Shown in pieces: positions 1 through 12,178 of a DNA stretch of 64,000 nucleotides. The stretch covers positions 57,517,416-57,581,415 of the forward strand of contig BSWB01000001.1 in assembly GCA_033239125.1 (NCBI GenBank), read 5' to 3'. The notes below the pieces were generated by a model. The model was not told the origin of the DNA, did no database searches, and was given only the letters and a program-made list of their open reading frames with translations. A program made the position numbers and the translations under genes. The stretch comes from Fagopyrum homotropicum (Eukaryota; Streptophyta; Magnoliopsida; Caryophyllales; Polygonaceae). Positions within the stretch are counted from its first letter, which is position 1; every line of letters starts with the position of its first letter.

Positions 1-638
1 CACTCCGAAAGAACACGGTGAGCAATCTTCAAGGCTAAGTGATACATCAACTTTGCCTTGGTGTCAGCAGGTTGCCAGCGGTCCTCGCTGGCGTAAATCA
101 TAGCAACCTCCTCCCAAAAGTCTTTGGCGTAAACGCCACTAGGAAAACGACCATTGAAGGTCTCATGGAACCCAAAGAAGGTTCCGAACTCACGGATGGT
201 AAAATCATAGTTTCTTTCCATAAGACGGAAAGAAACGGTCCTATCCACATGGCTGTGCTCGAAAGACGTCACAACCTCCCTCGTAATCTCCTCATAGGCG
301 TCTTCTCGGATAGCCGATAAGACAACTAGTCCGGCTCTATCCAAGAGCCAAGTAAGGTCATCTATGATGTTAAGAGGAGCTAGATCCTCTAACAATAGGT
401 ACCTAGGTCCAATCACAGGCCTCTCATGGATCCTCTCGAGTGCATCGAGGTGATCCGCATGAATGGTCGGTACTCTAGGGCTAGGAGGTGAGGGTGATGA
501 AGGTGATGATGGAGGTAAGGGGGAAGAAGGTGGTGGTGCCCTAGAGGATGAAGAAGAAGAGGGATTACCCTTCCTCTTCTTGTTTTGGTCATTCTTCTTC
601 TCCTTGATTCTCCCAGAAACTCTCCTCACAAAGTCCAT
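1..638 (-). CDS. E1 third ORF (Athila ORF3, env position), N-terminal part
   Basis: An uninterrupted frame of 212 codons runs from an ATG at 638 off the window edge. It begins MDFVRRVSG. A Lys-rich, then Ser/Pro-rich N-terminus comes first, followed by a conserved core with RPVIGPRYL, a DLTWLLDRAGL-like helix, EDAYEEITREVV and FRLMERNYDF. The same core occurs in the third ORFs of E2, E4 and E8. The position after pol is where Athila elements carry an env-like gene, and the core resembles what is annotated in plants as Athila ORF1-type protein. I see no signal peptide or membrane segment in this part. The function is unknown. Being intact over 638 bases is notable, because gag-pol of the same element is broken. 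Confidence 0.8.
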   Translation of the reverse strand, partial: MDFVRRVSGRIKEKKNDQNKKRKGNPSSSSSSRAPPPSSPLPPSSPSSPSPPSPRVPTIHADHLDALERIHERPVIGPRYLLLEDLAPLNIIDDLTWLLDRAGLVVLSAIREDAYEEITREVVTSFEHSHVDRTVSFRLMERNYDFTIREFGTFFGFHETFNGRFPSGVYAKDFWEEVAMIYASEDRWQPADTKAKLMYHLALKIAHRVLSE

Positions 639-1468
639 CACTGTTCAAAATTACGGTCTGTTCTTGGTAATTCCACGGCCGTGGAACTGTCAGCGACCGT
701 GGTTCGTCTGGTTTTTTCGCAAATCTCAGCAAACAACACTCAAACTCAGCAATCAGGCAGCCCTAGTCTAATTTCTTCCAATTTCAATCAGTTCTTCCTA
801 AAATTTCTAGCAAAAACGAACCAAATTGACAAAGATCAAGAAGAGTGGAAAAAACCTAGGTTTCGGATTTTAAAATCCGAATTGTGCGTTCCGTGGTGAT
901 TTTCCGCTCGATTCGTTGCTTGGATCTCGTTGGTGGTTGAATTTGTTTCAATTTGGGAAGAAGAATCGTCGAAAACGATTAAGGAAGGAAGATTTGGGAA
1001 GAAGGGCGTGAAATCGGCGTTTTGGGTCGTGGAATTGGGTATTTGTGGAGGGTTTTTGTGAAGAACGTGGTTTATATAGTGACAGGCAAAATTTTGAAAA
1101 TCACGGTCTGTCGGGGGGTTCCACGGCCGTGGAAATGTACGGAACCGTGGTTTTGGTGATTTTTCAAAGGCTTTTGGAAATTACGATCACTGTAGCTGTC
1201 ACGACCGTGGTTTAGGCCGTGGAACTCTCTGTAAAGCTCCAAAGTCCAAATTTCGTCACTTTTCTTCAACATTACCCTTCCCTTTTCCTTTTCCATCGTT
1301 CCTACATCCAAAAACACGAACATACCGGAAGGAATCGAAGGCAAAACAAAGCAAAAACGTCTAAACTAAGCTAACTATGAATCGAAAACAAAAAACAAAA
1401 ATGCAATACCTTGGGTTGTCTCCCAAGAAGCGCTTTGTTTAAGGTCCGTAGCTAGACCAATCTCGTAC
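639..1468 (-). other. E1 pol-ORF3 spacer with post-pol hairpins and palindromic motifs
   Basis: No gene is seen here. The spacer holds two exact CCACGGCCGTGG copies (673-684, just inside the 5' side of the ORF3 mRNA, and 1121-1132) and several partial ones (near 1160, 1200, 1215). Next to pol lies the conserved hairpin module at 1410-1458. On the minus strand it reads GGTC-loop-GACC, then AAGCGCTT, then CTTGGG-AGACAA-CCCAAG. The rest is A/T-rich sequence. Confidence 0.75.
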
Positions 1469-4400
1469 TTATTCGAGTGCGGTAGGCGCGAACTCTTCAG
1501 CTTGGAGTTCCGGCGTATACTTCTTGAGTCATTGACCGTTCACCTTAAAGCTTCCGCCCGCTTCACCCCATACTTCAACTGCACCATGGGGGAAAATACG
1601 CTTAATTAGAAAAGGTCCGGTCCAACGAGATTTGAGCTTACCTGGAAAGAGACGAAGCCTTGAATTGAAGAGGAGAACTTGATCTTCTTCTTTGAAGTCC
1701 TTTGGAATGATATGCTTATCATGCCAACGCTTTGGTCTCTCCTTATAGATCTTGGCGTTTTCATAGGCGTTCAAGCGGAGTTCTTCTAGCTCATTAAGGT
1801 CTAGGAGACGCTTCTCTCCCGCTTCCTTCATGCTAAAATTCAACCACTTAATAGCCCAAAACGCCTTATGCTCCAACTCTACCGGTAAGTGGCAAGACTT
1901 CCCATACACAAGGTTGTATGGTGTGGTTCCAATGGGGGTCTTGTACGCAGTCCGGTAAGCCCACAATGCATCGTCAAGTTTCAAGGACCAATCCTTCCTA
2001 GTCCTTGAAACCGTCTTCTCTAGGATTCCTTTGATCTCCCTATTTGAGATCTCAACTTGTCCACTAGTTTGTGGATGATAAGGGGTAGCGATCTTGTGAG
2101 TAACCCCATACTTAGCTAGAAGAGCTTCAAAGCGCCGGGCAATGAAGTGAGAACCTCCGTCACTAATGATAGTCCTTGGCGTCCCAAATCGCGGGAAGAT
2201 GGTCTTGTTAAAGAACTTAACCACCACCATGGCATCATTGGTAGGAGAGGCAATTGCTTCCACCCATCTAGAAACGTAATCTACCGCCAATAGTATGTAT
2301 TGGTTTCCACAAGAGGATGGGAACGGTCCCATAAAGTCTACTCCCCAAACATCGAAAATCTCCACCTCTTGGATGTTGTTGAGGGGCATCTCATTCCTCC
2401 TAGAGATATTACCTGTTCTTTGACAAGCATCGCAACAAGAAATAAAGGATTGCACATCTCTAAATAAAGTAGGCCAAAAGAATCCAGATTGCAATACCTT
2501 TGCGCTAGTCTTGTTCGAACTAGCGTGTCCTCCACAAGGTAGTGAATGACAATGGCGGATGACACTTTGCATCTCATCTTCCGGCACACATCGCCGAATA
2601 ATGCCATCCGGACCTCTCTTAAAGAGGAGAGACTCATTCCAAAAGTATTCCCGGACATCCTTAAAGAACTTCTTTCTTTGTGCGTAGGATAATCCGGGCG
2701 GTATCTCCTGGCAAACCAAATAGTTAACAAAATCAGCAAACCATGGTTCGTTACCTTTGGAGATCACATCGATGCACTCCTCAATGATGTGTAGGTGTTC
2801 GTCCGGGAAGGAGTCATCGATAGGTAAATGGTCGTCCTCTAGATGTGTTAGACGACTCAAATGATCCGCAACAGAATTTTCTGAACCTTTCTTGTCGCGG
2901 ATCTCTAGATCGAATTCTTGTAGGAGAAGAATCCATCTAATTAGCCTTGGCTTCGCATCTTTCTTCGCAAGGAGGTACCGGATCGCAGCATGATCCGTCT
3001 AGATAATCACATTTGCACCTACAAGATAAGAACGAAACTTGTCAATAGCATAGACAATGGCTAAAAACTCTTTTTCGGTAGTGGCGTAATTGAGCTGCGC
3101 TTCATCTAGCGTCTTGCTAGCATAGTATATGGCATGGGTTCGCCCTTCCTTTCGTTGTCCAAGAACAGCTCCTATAGCTACGTCACTAGCGTCGCACATA
3201 ACCTCAAAGGGAAGAGTCCAATCCGGAGGTTGGATAATAGGTGCTGAAATTAGAGCTTCCCGGATCATGTTAAACGCATCTAAACATTCCTGCAAAAACT
3301 CAAAAACCGCGTCCTTCATCAATAGATTAGTGAGAGGTTTTGATATTTTAGAAAAGTCTTTAATGAAGCGTCTATAGAATCCGGCATGTCCTAGAAAACT
3401 TCTTGTCCCTTTCACCGAAGTTGGGGGAGGAAGCTTTTCTATGGTCTCTATCTTAGCCTTATCTACTTCGATCCCTCTATTGGAGATTAAGTGACCTAAT
3501 ACAATTCCTTCCTTAACCATAAATTGACACTTCTCCCAATTAAGAACTAGGTTAGTGTCCTCACATCTTTGTAAAACAAGAGAAAGGTTAGAAAGGCAAT
3601 TTTTAAAAGAGGAACCGTATACGGAGAAATCGTCCATGAAGACCTCCATGATTTCCTCAATGTATTCGGAGAAGATGACCATCATGCACCTTTGAAAGGT
3701 GGCTGGGGCGTTGCAAAGCCCGAACGGCATTCTCCTATAAGCGAACGTACCCCATGGGCACATGAATGTGGTCTTCTCCTGATCGTCCGGGTGTATCGGA
3801 ATCTGAAAGAAGCCACTATAACCGTCCAGATAGCAAAAGTGCGAATGTTTGCTAACCTTTCAAGCATTTGGTCGATGAAGGGTAGTGGGAAGTGATCCTT
3901 CCTCGTCGCGTTGTTAAGCTTGCGGTAGTCAATGCACATCCGCCATCCCGTTACGGTTCGGGTAGGAATGAGTTCGTTATTCTTGTTGGTGATGACCGTC
4001 ATTCCTCCCTTCTTCGGAACTACTTGAACTGGACTCACCCACTTACTATCGGAGATAGGATAGATGATACCTGCATCAAGAAGTTTAAGAATTTCCTTCT
4101 TGACAACCTCCTTCATGGTCGGATTCAACCGCCTTTGAGGTTGTCTTGAAGTCCTAAAGTCTTCCTCCATTAATATTTTATGCATGCATAGGGAGGGTTT
4201 GATTCCTACTAAGTCTTCTATAGTATAGCCTAAAGCTTTCCTATGTTTCCTAAGGACAACCATAAGCTTACTATGTTCATCTATGGTTAGATCGGAACTA
4301 ACAATAACCGGAAAGGTAGAATTAGGTCCTAGGAAAGCGTACCTTAGATTAGTAGGAAGTGGTTTTAGTTCCATTGCTTTCGGAGCTTCCAACGGTTCTT

Positions 4401-7395
4401 GAGGAGCATCCGATGCTTCCCTAGAGGTGTCTAAGGAAGTAGAAGGTGTAGGAGAAGAATCGAAAGAAGTTGAAGAAGTGGCACGATCATCCCCTTCCAC
4501 GGCCAAAATTACGGTTTCATTGTACCCTCCACGGCTGTGGTTTAGGGCGTGGAAAGTGGTTACGGTTGCTCTGCCTCCTCCACGGCCGTGTAACCCTCTG
4601 GAGTGAGCCACGCTTTGGGTGGTGAGATCCACGGCCGTGGAATATAGCGTATGGCCGTGGATTTTCACGTTTTCTGCCTCGTCGTGGAGATTCTCAAATT
4701 CCACTTCACCCACTTCTTCTTGTGCTGCTAAGGCGTTAATTGCCTCATTGCACTCCTCTTCTTCCCCTACATTCGTTAGACTCATTGTAATGACCTTTTG
4801 CAAAGGATCCTTGAAGAGAATAGCACTTACCTCCTCTCTAGACAACCCTTCTTCATCTTGGATATTGAATATATCCTCATCAAAGATTGGCTCCTTCACT
4901 AGAGTGGAAAGAACAAACTCTACCTTCTCTTCTCCTATGTCAAAGGCGAGTCTAGCATTCTTGCAATCGACTATGCAGCCGGAAGTTGCAAGAAACGGTC
5001 TTCCGAGTATGATCAGGACCGGACTATCTGCAGGAATGTCAAGCACAACAAAATCAATGGGAACAAAGAATTTATCTAGCTTGACTGGGACGTCTTCTAC
5101 AATACCGACGGGACGAGTGATGGATCGATCCGCCATGTATAACGTCATCTTCACCGGTTTAGGGTTGCCTAAACCGATCTTCCTACATAATGCAAGTGGT
5201 ATGATGCTCACACTTGCTCCTAAGTCACATAATGCATCATATGTGACATCTCCCACTCCTATGGGAATGCAAAACAACCCCGGATTCTTTAGCTTGGGGG
5301 GCATTTTCGCCTTCATGGTCTTGATGAGATCCGAAGAATCCGAACTCATCTTAACCTCACCGAAATCTTCTAGCTTCCTCTTGTTGGAGAGGAGCTCCTT
5401 TAAGAACTTGCCATAAGCCGGCATACCTACAATAGCATCAATAAAGGGTATATTAATATGCAGCTTGCTCATGAGTTCTATAAACTTACCAAACTGTTTA
5501 TCTAGGCGCGCTCTCGCTCTAGATTGAGGGAATGGTAGGGGAGGTTTGTAAGCCGGAGGAGGGACATAGACATCTTCCTTCTCCTTCCCTTTCTCTTTGC
5601 CTTTCTCTACTGGGACTTCAACAAACTTAGGTTGCGGATCGGTGGTAGTCACTCCGCTCCTAGTTGTGATTGCCATCACCCTTCCTTTAGGGTTGTCCTC
5701 CGTCTTTCCTGGAAGTTTCCCTTGATTCCTAGGAACTTCCTCCGCATGGCTGAACATTTGGTTTTCTAAAACCTTTTGGGCTTTATCAACCTTAGAGATT
5801 TGATCATCAACCTTAATGATGCGGTTCTCCAAGCCTTGAAGCTTTCCCAAAATCGTTTCCAACATGGGATCGGGCTTCTCCTTCCCCGAAGTGTTTCCTC
5901 CATTAGATGTTTGCCCCTGGCTTTTCAAAGGAGTAGAGGAAGAGGAAGGTGGAGTTAGTGAATTCGAATTGGAAGGATAAGAGTTACCGGAATTTTGTTG
6001 ATTGGAGCGCCAGTTGTTGTTGTTTGAACCCCTATTGTTGTTCCAATTGTTGTTGTTCCGGTTATTGTTATTGCCATTCCAATTGTTCCGGTTGTTGTTC
6101 CGGTTGTTGTTGTTGTTGCGGTTTGTGTTCTCACCGCCATTGTTGTTGTTGCCCAAATAGCCAACATCCTTGCCTTGTTGCTTTGGAAAGTTGGTCTTGA
6201 TTGCCTCCTTCAACTCTTTGATCTCATTGTTGAGGGAGAAAATCTGATTTTGAGCTTCATGTGTGAGCTTTGCTCCTTGCTCCACACGATTTCCCTCTAC
6301 CTTTCGGTGGGAATACTTCTCTATGACTCTTGCTTGCTTCTTAATGAAGTCCCAAGCGTCATCTTCTCTCATGTCCATGAATGTTCCACATGAGAGGGAT
6401 TGGAGGCTGAATTGTGTCCCCGCATCCAGCCCCTTATAGTAAATCTCCAGCAATGCAAGCTTGGATATGCCATGATGAGGGCAATCCAATAACAAGTCCT
6501 GAAACCTTTCCCATAATTGAAACAAACTTTCATTAGACCTCATAGAAAATGCATTGATCTTACCTCTAAGTTCCGCCGTTTTGGATGGCGGAAAGAATTT
6601 GGTGAGGAACTCCGCGGAAAAGTCTTCCCACGTGTCTAGTTTCCCACTAGGGCGAGCTTGGTACCAAGACAACGCTTTCCCTTTCAAGGAGAAGAAGAAA
6701 GGTTTGAGTTTATAGTTGTTGGTAGTAGCGTTCTTCGGCCTCATTGTCTCCATCATACACTCAAAGTTTTGCAAGTGTTGGTGTGGAGATTCAGCGCTTG
6801 TTCCGCCAAATTGGTTTTGGCGAACAAGAGTAATAACTTGAGGGTTGAAGCGAAACCCTTGCACATCATCAGCATTAAAGTTCACGCCCAAACGGCGCGG
6901 TTGTTGTGTTGGATCCATCCTTTGGCCAAGAGTTCTTGGCTCATCATCTACACGTTCGATCCTCGCATTTCTAGGTGGAACACGACGATTAGCAGCTCCC
7001 CGTGGATGGAAAGGATTCAAATTGATCGTGGGATCAATTTCCTCTAGCGGTGGCATGGAAGAATCACTATCATCAGCAGATGAATGACTTCTTCTTCTTG
7101 ATCTTGATGCCCTTCTTGAGGATTTCTAGCTCCCCTTATTCTTAAGGTTGCTTATTTCTATCCTCATCTGGAATATCATATCTTTTAGATCGTTAACTTG
7201 AGATTGATGACGATCCATTTCATCCCGGCGAATATTCTCATTCCATTGGAGTTGAGCTTCTTTCTCCGCTAACTCCGCTTGAAGATCACGTTCGTGTTCT
7301 TCAGCCATCTTCTTTTCCTTGCGCTTTTGCCTTAAAGTTCTCTCAAGCTCTTGATCAAGAGGTAAGAGATCCTCGGTGTTCCTAAACCTGCGCAT
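1469..7395 (-). pseudogene. gag-pol: E1 gag-pol (Gag, protease, RT, RNase H, integrase), disabled
   Basis: The frame starts at ATG 7395 (MRRFRNTEDLL). It encodes a coiled-coil N-terminus and a Retrotrans_gag core (near 6900-6350). An Asn-rich linker (6170-6000), a protease with active site DLGAS (near 5215) and a variable linker containing CCACGGCCGTGG copies (4500-4680) follow. RT has FMDDFSVYG (near 3630), then come RNase H and an integrase with the HHCC finger and DDE residues (near 2330, 2150, 2050). Four lesions are visible: stop TAG at 7126-7128, a one-base deletion near 3865 in RT, stop TAG at 2999-3001, and stop TGA at 1529-1531 just before the natural end. An intact copy would make the polyprotein that packages, copies and integrates the element. 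Confidence 0.92.
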
Positions 7396-7473
7396 GCACT
7401 CAAAGAGATATCAAATAACAAGGGAGAAGCTCCCAAGCTTGACAACCGAAAACCGAATTCGGCCTAGACCAAA

Positions 7474-7491
7474 TCCCCGGCAACGGCGCCA
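7474..7491 (-). other. E1 primer-binding site (tRNA-Asp)
   Basis: On the minus strand this reads TGGCGCCGTTGCCGGGGA, the perfect complement of the 3' end of plant tRNA-Asp including CCA. It lies six bases inside the 5' LTR end, as in the other Athila-like elements here. Confidence 0.92.
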
Positions 7492-7497
7492 AAAACT

Positions 7498-9211
7498 TGT
7501 TCGCCACTTAGCGTGCGTGCAAATAAGCTTTAAATTTATAAAACTAGAATCAAGCAAGCGAACCCGCAGTGTACGGATCGACGTAGTTAAGCAAGAATTC
7601 CAGAGTATCGAACACAGGGATTTGGGGGGTTAAATCCAGTTATAGATTATCAAGCGAGTAAATGTAAGAGCTTTTCGAATTATTGGGAAAACAACAATCC
7701 TAAAGATCCAAGTATCCAGCTGTGGCAATCGATTCAAGATATACTAATGATATAAGGACAGAGTTAAGACATGCAAAGGTATGCTAATGTAAGGTAATCG
7801 TACGGTGAAGTTCCAAAAACCTTATATGTCTCACCTACAAGAAACTCTCTATACAGGTTGTTGAGGCTTCAATATAGAAGGATTCTAAAGGCAAGAATTA
7901 ATGTCAAATACCCAAACTTGTAAGCCAAGGATCAAGACTAACTAAACCGATTGAGGTTGTGACACTCACAATCGAGGTAGAGGTTGTTGAGGCTTCACTA
8001 CCACCTAGAAAAGGCAAGCCTAAACTAAGTTAAAGCAAATCTTTAACTTTGGATTAAAGTAAAAGCAAGTTCGTAACTTAACACAAAATTACGGCTAGTT
8101 CTTGAGTTCCACGGCCGTGGAAGCTCAAGAACAGACCGTGGATTAGGGCTCGTCGGCGATTCTCTCTAACTCTCAGGGTCCAATCTGTTTACGATCGATC
8201 AATCATCATCTAAGCCACAACTATCAACCCTTCACCTTAGAATTGTTAAGGGTTTTTAGCCAACAACAGTCATATTGATATCAAATTCAAGATTTAAACG
8301 ATTGAAAGATGAAAACTTCCAAAAACCTTCAATAAACTTCAAACCAGTCTCAAAGTCACAATCAAGAACAAATATCGTAACTAGATTCGGAATAGAACAA
8401 ACAAACACAATCTTAGATAAGAAGGAAGAACGGGATGTCAATCCGTCTTCTAAATCAAACCTAAACAAGAAGCGAGTCTCCTTGCGAACAATCTTCCGAA
8501 TCTTCGATCTTCCGCCAATCCGGAAATCGCCAATAGCAATGCGCCAAAATCTCTCAACAAAATCTCCGCCAAATGCGAAATTAGGGAAATTCCCCACGCA
8601 AGCGTATGCGTAAAACTAGGTCTAAAGCAAGGTGTAAGCGAAGGTGACGGAATCTCTCTTCGTTCGTCCTTTTATAGTGTCGGCCCGGCCCAATTACGCA
8701 AGAGATCGTGGCTTAAAATATGGCGAAAAAAATCGCCAAGATCACGGTCGTGGAAGGGTTCCACGGCCGTAATTTAGAGCGTGGAAATCAACACGGTTTG
8801 AACCATCTTCTCCACGGCCGTAGAAGTTGCTGGAATGAACCACGCTTCCTTAACCATGGTTCCACGGCCGTGGAACTGAACGTGGAAAGTAATACGGCCG
8901 TATTTTAGAGCGTGGTTTAGGGCAAGAACGTGATTCTTCCCTAGCCTCGAACATTCCTCAAGTTGGCACTTCCTTAGCTCCTATGAATGTCCTCAATCCA
9001 TGGACATTGCTCAACAACTCCATCCTTGCTCGATTCCGCTCGGAAATAGCTCTCAATCACCTATAATCAACATAAAGCTTGTGTAGATCTCTATATCGAC
9101 ATTATAGACAAACTAGCTCACAAATGCATCGATGCTCAATCAATGACTATCAATATGAATCAAATACACTTAGAAAACGTGCCCAAAATATCACAATATT
9201 TCATGCTAACA
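7498..9211 (-). repeat. E1 5' LTR
   Basis: The LTR is 1714 bases, minus-strand ends TGTTAGCATG...GGCGAACA. It is related to the E4 LTRs but clearly diverged. In transcription order it holds a cluster of CCACGGCCGTGG copies and variants (about 8915-8735), then a TATA box (8676-8669). Further on, in the presumed transcribed part, is a long near-palindrome (8098-8132) whose centre is the same motif. No ORF of note is present. Confidence 0.92.
8669..8676 (-). promoter_or_regulatory. E1 LTR TATA box
   Basis: TATAAAAG on the minus strand, about 535 bases into the LTR. The motif cluster ends some 60 bases upstream of it. The same arrangement is seen in the E4 LTRs. Confidence 0.6.
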
Positions 9212-9216
9212 GATCA
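9212..9216. repeat. Presumed right target-site copy of E1
   Basis: GATCA follows the LTR end directly. The other copy would lie left of the window, so this is inferred from the 5-base duplications made by E3, E4 and E7. Confidence 0.4.
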
Positions 9217-9898
9217 CACACTTCATTTCCCGTCGATTTGAGGCTCTACTATCTAAGTATGGAGTGACTCACAAGGTCTCCACCCCTTATCATTCGCAAA
9301 CAAGTGGGCAAGTGGATATTTATAATAGAGAGATCAAAGGAATTCTGGAGAAAACAATGTCTAAGACAAGGAAGGATCGGGCGTTAAAGCTTGATGACGC
9401 ATTATGGGCATATAGAACGGCATACAAGACTCGCATTGGCACAACACCATACAATCTCGTGTATGGGAAGTCTTGTCATATTCCGGTGGAGCTGGAACAC
9501 AAGGCGTATTGGGCTGTCAAGTGGTTGAACTTTGGCATGAAGGAAGCGGGAGAGAAACGTCTCTTGGATCTCAATGATCTAGAAGAACTCCGCTTGAACG
9601 CCTATGAAAACGCCAAGATTTACAAAGAGAGAGCGAAGCGTTGGCATGATAAGCACATCAATCCGAAAGACTTCAAAGAAGGAGGCCTTGTTCTTCTCTT
9701 CAATTCTAGACTTCGAATCTTTCCATGTAAGCTTAAATCTCGTTGGCCAGGATCTTATGTTATTAAACACGTTTTCCCCATGGTGCAGTTGAAGTATGGG
9801 GTGAGAAGTGCAGAAGTTTCAAAGTGAATGGCCAACGACTCAAAAAGTACTCACTGGAACTCCAAACTGAGGAAATCGCACCGATTCTCCTCGCTTAA
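9217..9898 (+). pseudogene. pol: E2 integrase, C-terminal half, disabled
   Basis: The frame begins next to the E1 insertion with HF and continues through FEALLSKYGVTHK, HSQTSGQVDIYNREIKGIL (the third DDE residue would be the E of canonical QVEI, but here it is D), the core end and the DNA-binding C-terminus (LVLLFNSRLRIFPCKLKSRW). A one-base loss in a C run near 9776 shifts the frame and gives a stop at 9825-9827. The original frame can be followed to a stop at 9896-9898. The same run is shortened in E4. Confidence 0.88.
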
Positions 9899-10711
9899 GC
9901 ACAACGGATTGGTGTAGCTACGGACCTAAAATAAAGCGCTACTTGGAAGGCAACCCAATGTAATGCATTCTTGTTCTTCTTTTTCGTTTTTCTTAGATTA
10001 GATTAGTGTAAGTAGTTTTTGTTTGTTTTTCGTTGGTATCTTTCCGGTATGTCTTGTGTCTTTGGATATCAAGCTTGAAGAACAACTAAAAGAAGTGAAG
10101 AAAGCCAAAGGATCGACGAATTTGGATTTTTGGCAGAAACTGGGATTTTCACGGGTTTAAATACAAAACCACGGCCGTGGTTTCTTTATTTTAGACCGTG
10201 GATTCCACGCCCAAAACCACGGTCGTGGAAGTAACAATGAGGCCGTGGTTTTTGAAATTTTGACGGGACTATATAAACTCTTCTTCTTCACAAACCTACA
10301 CCATCTCAACCATTCTTCCACGCCTCTCTTCCACGCTCAACCCCTCAACCCTCAAATCTTCATTCGACAACCATTTCACGCGATTCTTCGCTCCAAATTG
10401 AAGCAAACTTCATTCTATTGCGGATTGTGACAACAAACAACATAGACATTCAGCAATCGGGCGAGATTTTAGATTTCTTCAAATCCAAAACCTAGGTGTT
10501 CTACCAACTCTATCCTTAGTTGATTTCCTTCGTTTTCTTCAAGGATTTTTAGGAGAACTGAATGGAATTGAACTTAGAATTAGTCTAGGACTGCTGTTGT
10601 TGAGATTGTTGTGGAATTTCTGGATTTTTGAGCAAGATCGTGCAATTCCACTATCGGCCGTACAGTTTCACGGGCGTGCTTTCTCAAGAACAAGCCGTGG
10701 TTTTTGGAAAA
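9899..10711 (+). other. E2 pol-ORF3 spacer with post-pol hairpins and motif cluster
   Basis: No gene. The hairpin module is at 9911-9958 (TAGCTA loop, AAGCGCTA, CTTGG-AAGGCAA-CCCAA). A motif cluster follows at 10155-10250 with one exact CCACGGCCGTGG (10169-10180) and four partial copies (GACCGTGG, CCACGGTCGTGG, GGCCGTGG). Two more half motifs occur near 10670-10700, just before ORF3. Confidence 0.75.
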
Positions 10712-12178
10712 ATGTTTGGAACTCGTAAATCCAACCGAAAGAAAAATACCAAAGGGGCTAGCTCCTCTTCCCAACCCCCTCCCGCTCCTCAACCTACCCC
10801 TAGGCTCCCTACAATCCATGCGGACCACAAGAAAGCTTATGATAGAATCTAAAAACGCAACGTTATTGCCCCTAGGTATATTGTGCTTGAAGAGTTTGAG
10901 GATCTATATGTGGTAAGTGATCTTAGGTGGATGCTTGATAGGGTTGGACTTACTATATTTGTGGGCATTAGGGAGGATGCTTATGAGGAGATCACTATGG
11001 AGTTTTTGAGTTCTTTTGACCATAGTGCCGTGAATCATACGGTATCCTTCCGTTTAATGAACTACACTCACCACCTTTCCATAGATCAGTTCGGAGCTTT
11101 GTTTGGCTTTATGGACACATATAATGGGACGCTCCCTAGGAGCTCTCGAGCTCGTGAGTTTTAGGAGGAGATTGCTATGGTAGTAGGTTCCGAGGACTGT
11201 TGGCAACCTGCAGACTCAAAAGCCAAGCTGATTTATAACCTATACTTCAAGATTTCCCATAAGATCCTTTCCGAGTGCCTTTTCCCTAGAACCGAGACTC
11301 CTCAAAAGCTCAAGGCTGATGAGCTTTTTATCCTCTATTGTATGGCGGCTAGTGTCACTCCGGATTGCGCCACTATGCTTGCTACTACCCTTAGCAAGAT
11401 CAAGAATAAAGCTAAGGGAAATATCGGTTATGGTGGGATGGTCACACACATAGCAAAAAAGTTTGGGCGTGAGTTGCCAACTTTTGCGAGGCCTTTAGGG
11501 CTTCAGGGTTTTATGACTAGGGGACTCTTGATTCCCCGCCACCTAGGTTCACCATACGTCTCCATGCCTTGGGAAGGCAAGGGAGGAAGATGCATTCCAT
11601 GGAGCGCTAATTACTCTATCCGGGACCGGCGAAACTGGCAAGCACCCTTTGTCCCGATGCATAATGACCTTCTTGAAGCTCATTCCTATTATCCCGAGGA
11701 TGAGCCTGCTGTTGTTGATGACGATGGTGATGAGGAGATGGATGGAGACGAGTTCCAGGATGCTGGAGCTGCTGAGCATGCTTTTGGATATTTTCCGGAT
11801 CAGCCGGCGGATTTCCAAGAGCCGCGTAGGAGATCTACCTACCAGCAGCGGCCTTCCACTTCTTCTTCTTCCCGGCATGCCAGCCTGAGTGAGAGGCCGA
11901 CTTGGATGGATGCACCGCCGGCATGGATAGACGCTCCACCAGCTTGGATGGGAGCACCGCCGGAGTGGAAGGTGCAGAGGTCAACATGGATGGACCAGCA
12001 GCCGGCATGGGTCACCAGACTTACACAGAGGATGGATGCACTTGAGACGCGCTTTGATGCAGATGAGGATGAGCGCTATGACAATGGAAGGATCCTCCGA
12101 GACGTTTACCGGAAGCAGTTTGGGCGTCCATACGACCCAAACTTCTTCCTGTTTCCACCACCACCGCCGCCTATGTGA
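10712..12178 (+). pseudogene. E2 third ORF (Athila ORF3), two stop codons
   Basis: A single frame from ATG 10712 to TGA 12176-12178 is interrupted by TAA at about 10850-10852 and TAG at 11162-11164, the latter replacing the Trp seen in relatives. The domain order is a short basic Ser/Pro-rich N-terminus, the conserved core (VIAPRYIVLEEFEDLY, DAYEEITMEFLSSF, FRLMNYTHHL, ECLFPRTETPQKLK, GGMVTHIAKKF, PYVSMPWE), an acidic stretch (DDDGDEEMDGDE), a five-copy repeat of the type WMDAPPAW, a coiled-coil segment (MDALETRFDADEDE), and the tail FLFPPPPPPM. No membrane segment or signal peptide is visible. The role is unknown. Confidence 0.85.

Larger units (their letters stand above)
1..9211 (-). mobile_element. 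E1: Athila-like Ty3/gypsy LTR retrotransposon, 3' end outside window
   Basis: On the minus strand the order is 5' LTR (7498-9211), tRNA-Asp primer site (7474-7491), gag-pol (7395 to 1469), a non-coding spacer and the start of a third ORF (638 to the window edge). The right LTR end (TGTTAGCATG on the minus strand) abuts integrase-coding sequence of E2 on the opposite strand, so E1 inserted into E2. The 3' LTR and the left target-site copy lie outside the window. E1 has the same family of LTR and motif as E4 but is clearly diverged from it. The Athila assignment rests on the primer site, domain order and extra ORF. Confidence 0.93.

Noticed and set aside
4619..5416. Long plus-strand open frame of 265 codons
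   Set aside because: It is antisense to the E1 protease region, which has clear domain matches on the minus strand.
7474..7491. Match to the 3' end of tRNA-Asp (also at 20642, 32633, 48288) as a tRNA gene
   Set aside because: Only the 18 terminal bases match, and each sits just inside an LTR. These are primer-binding sites.
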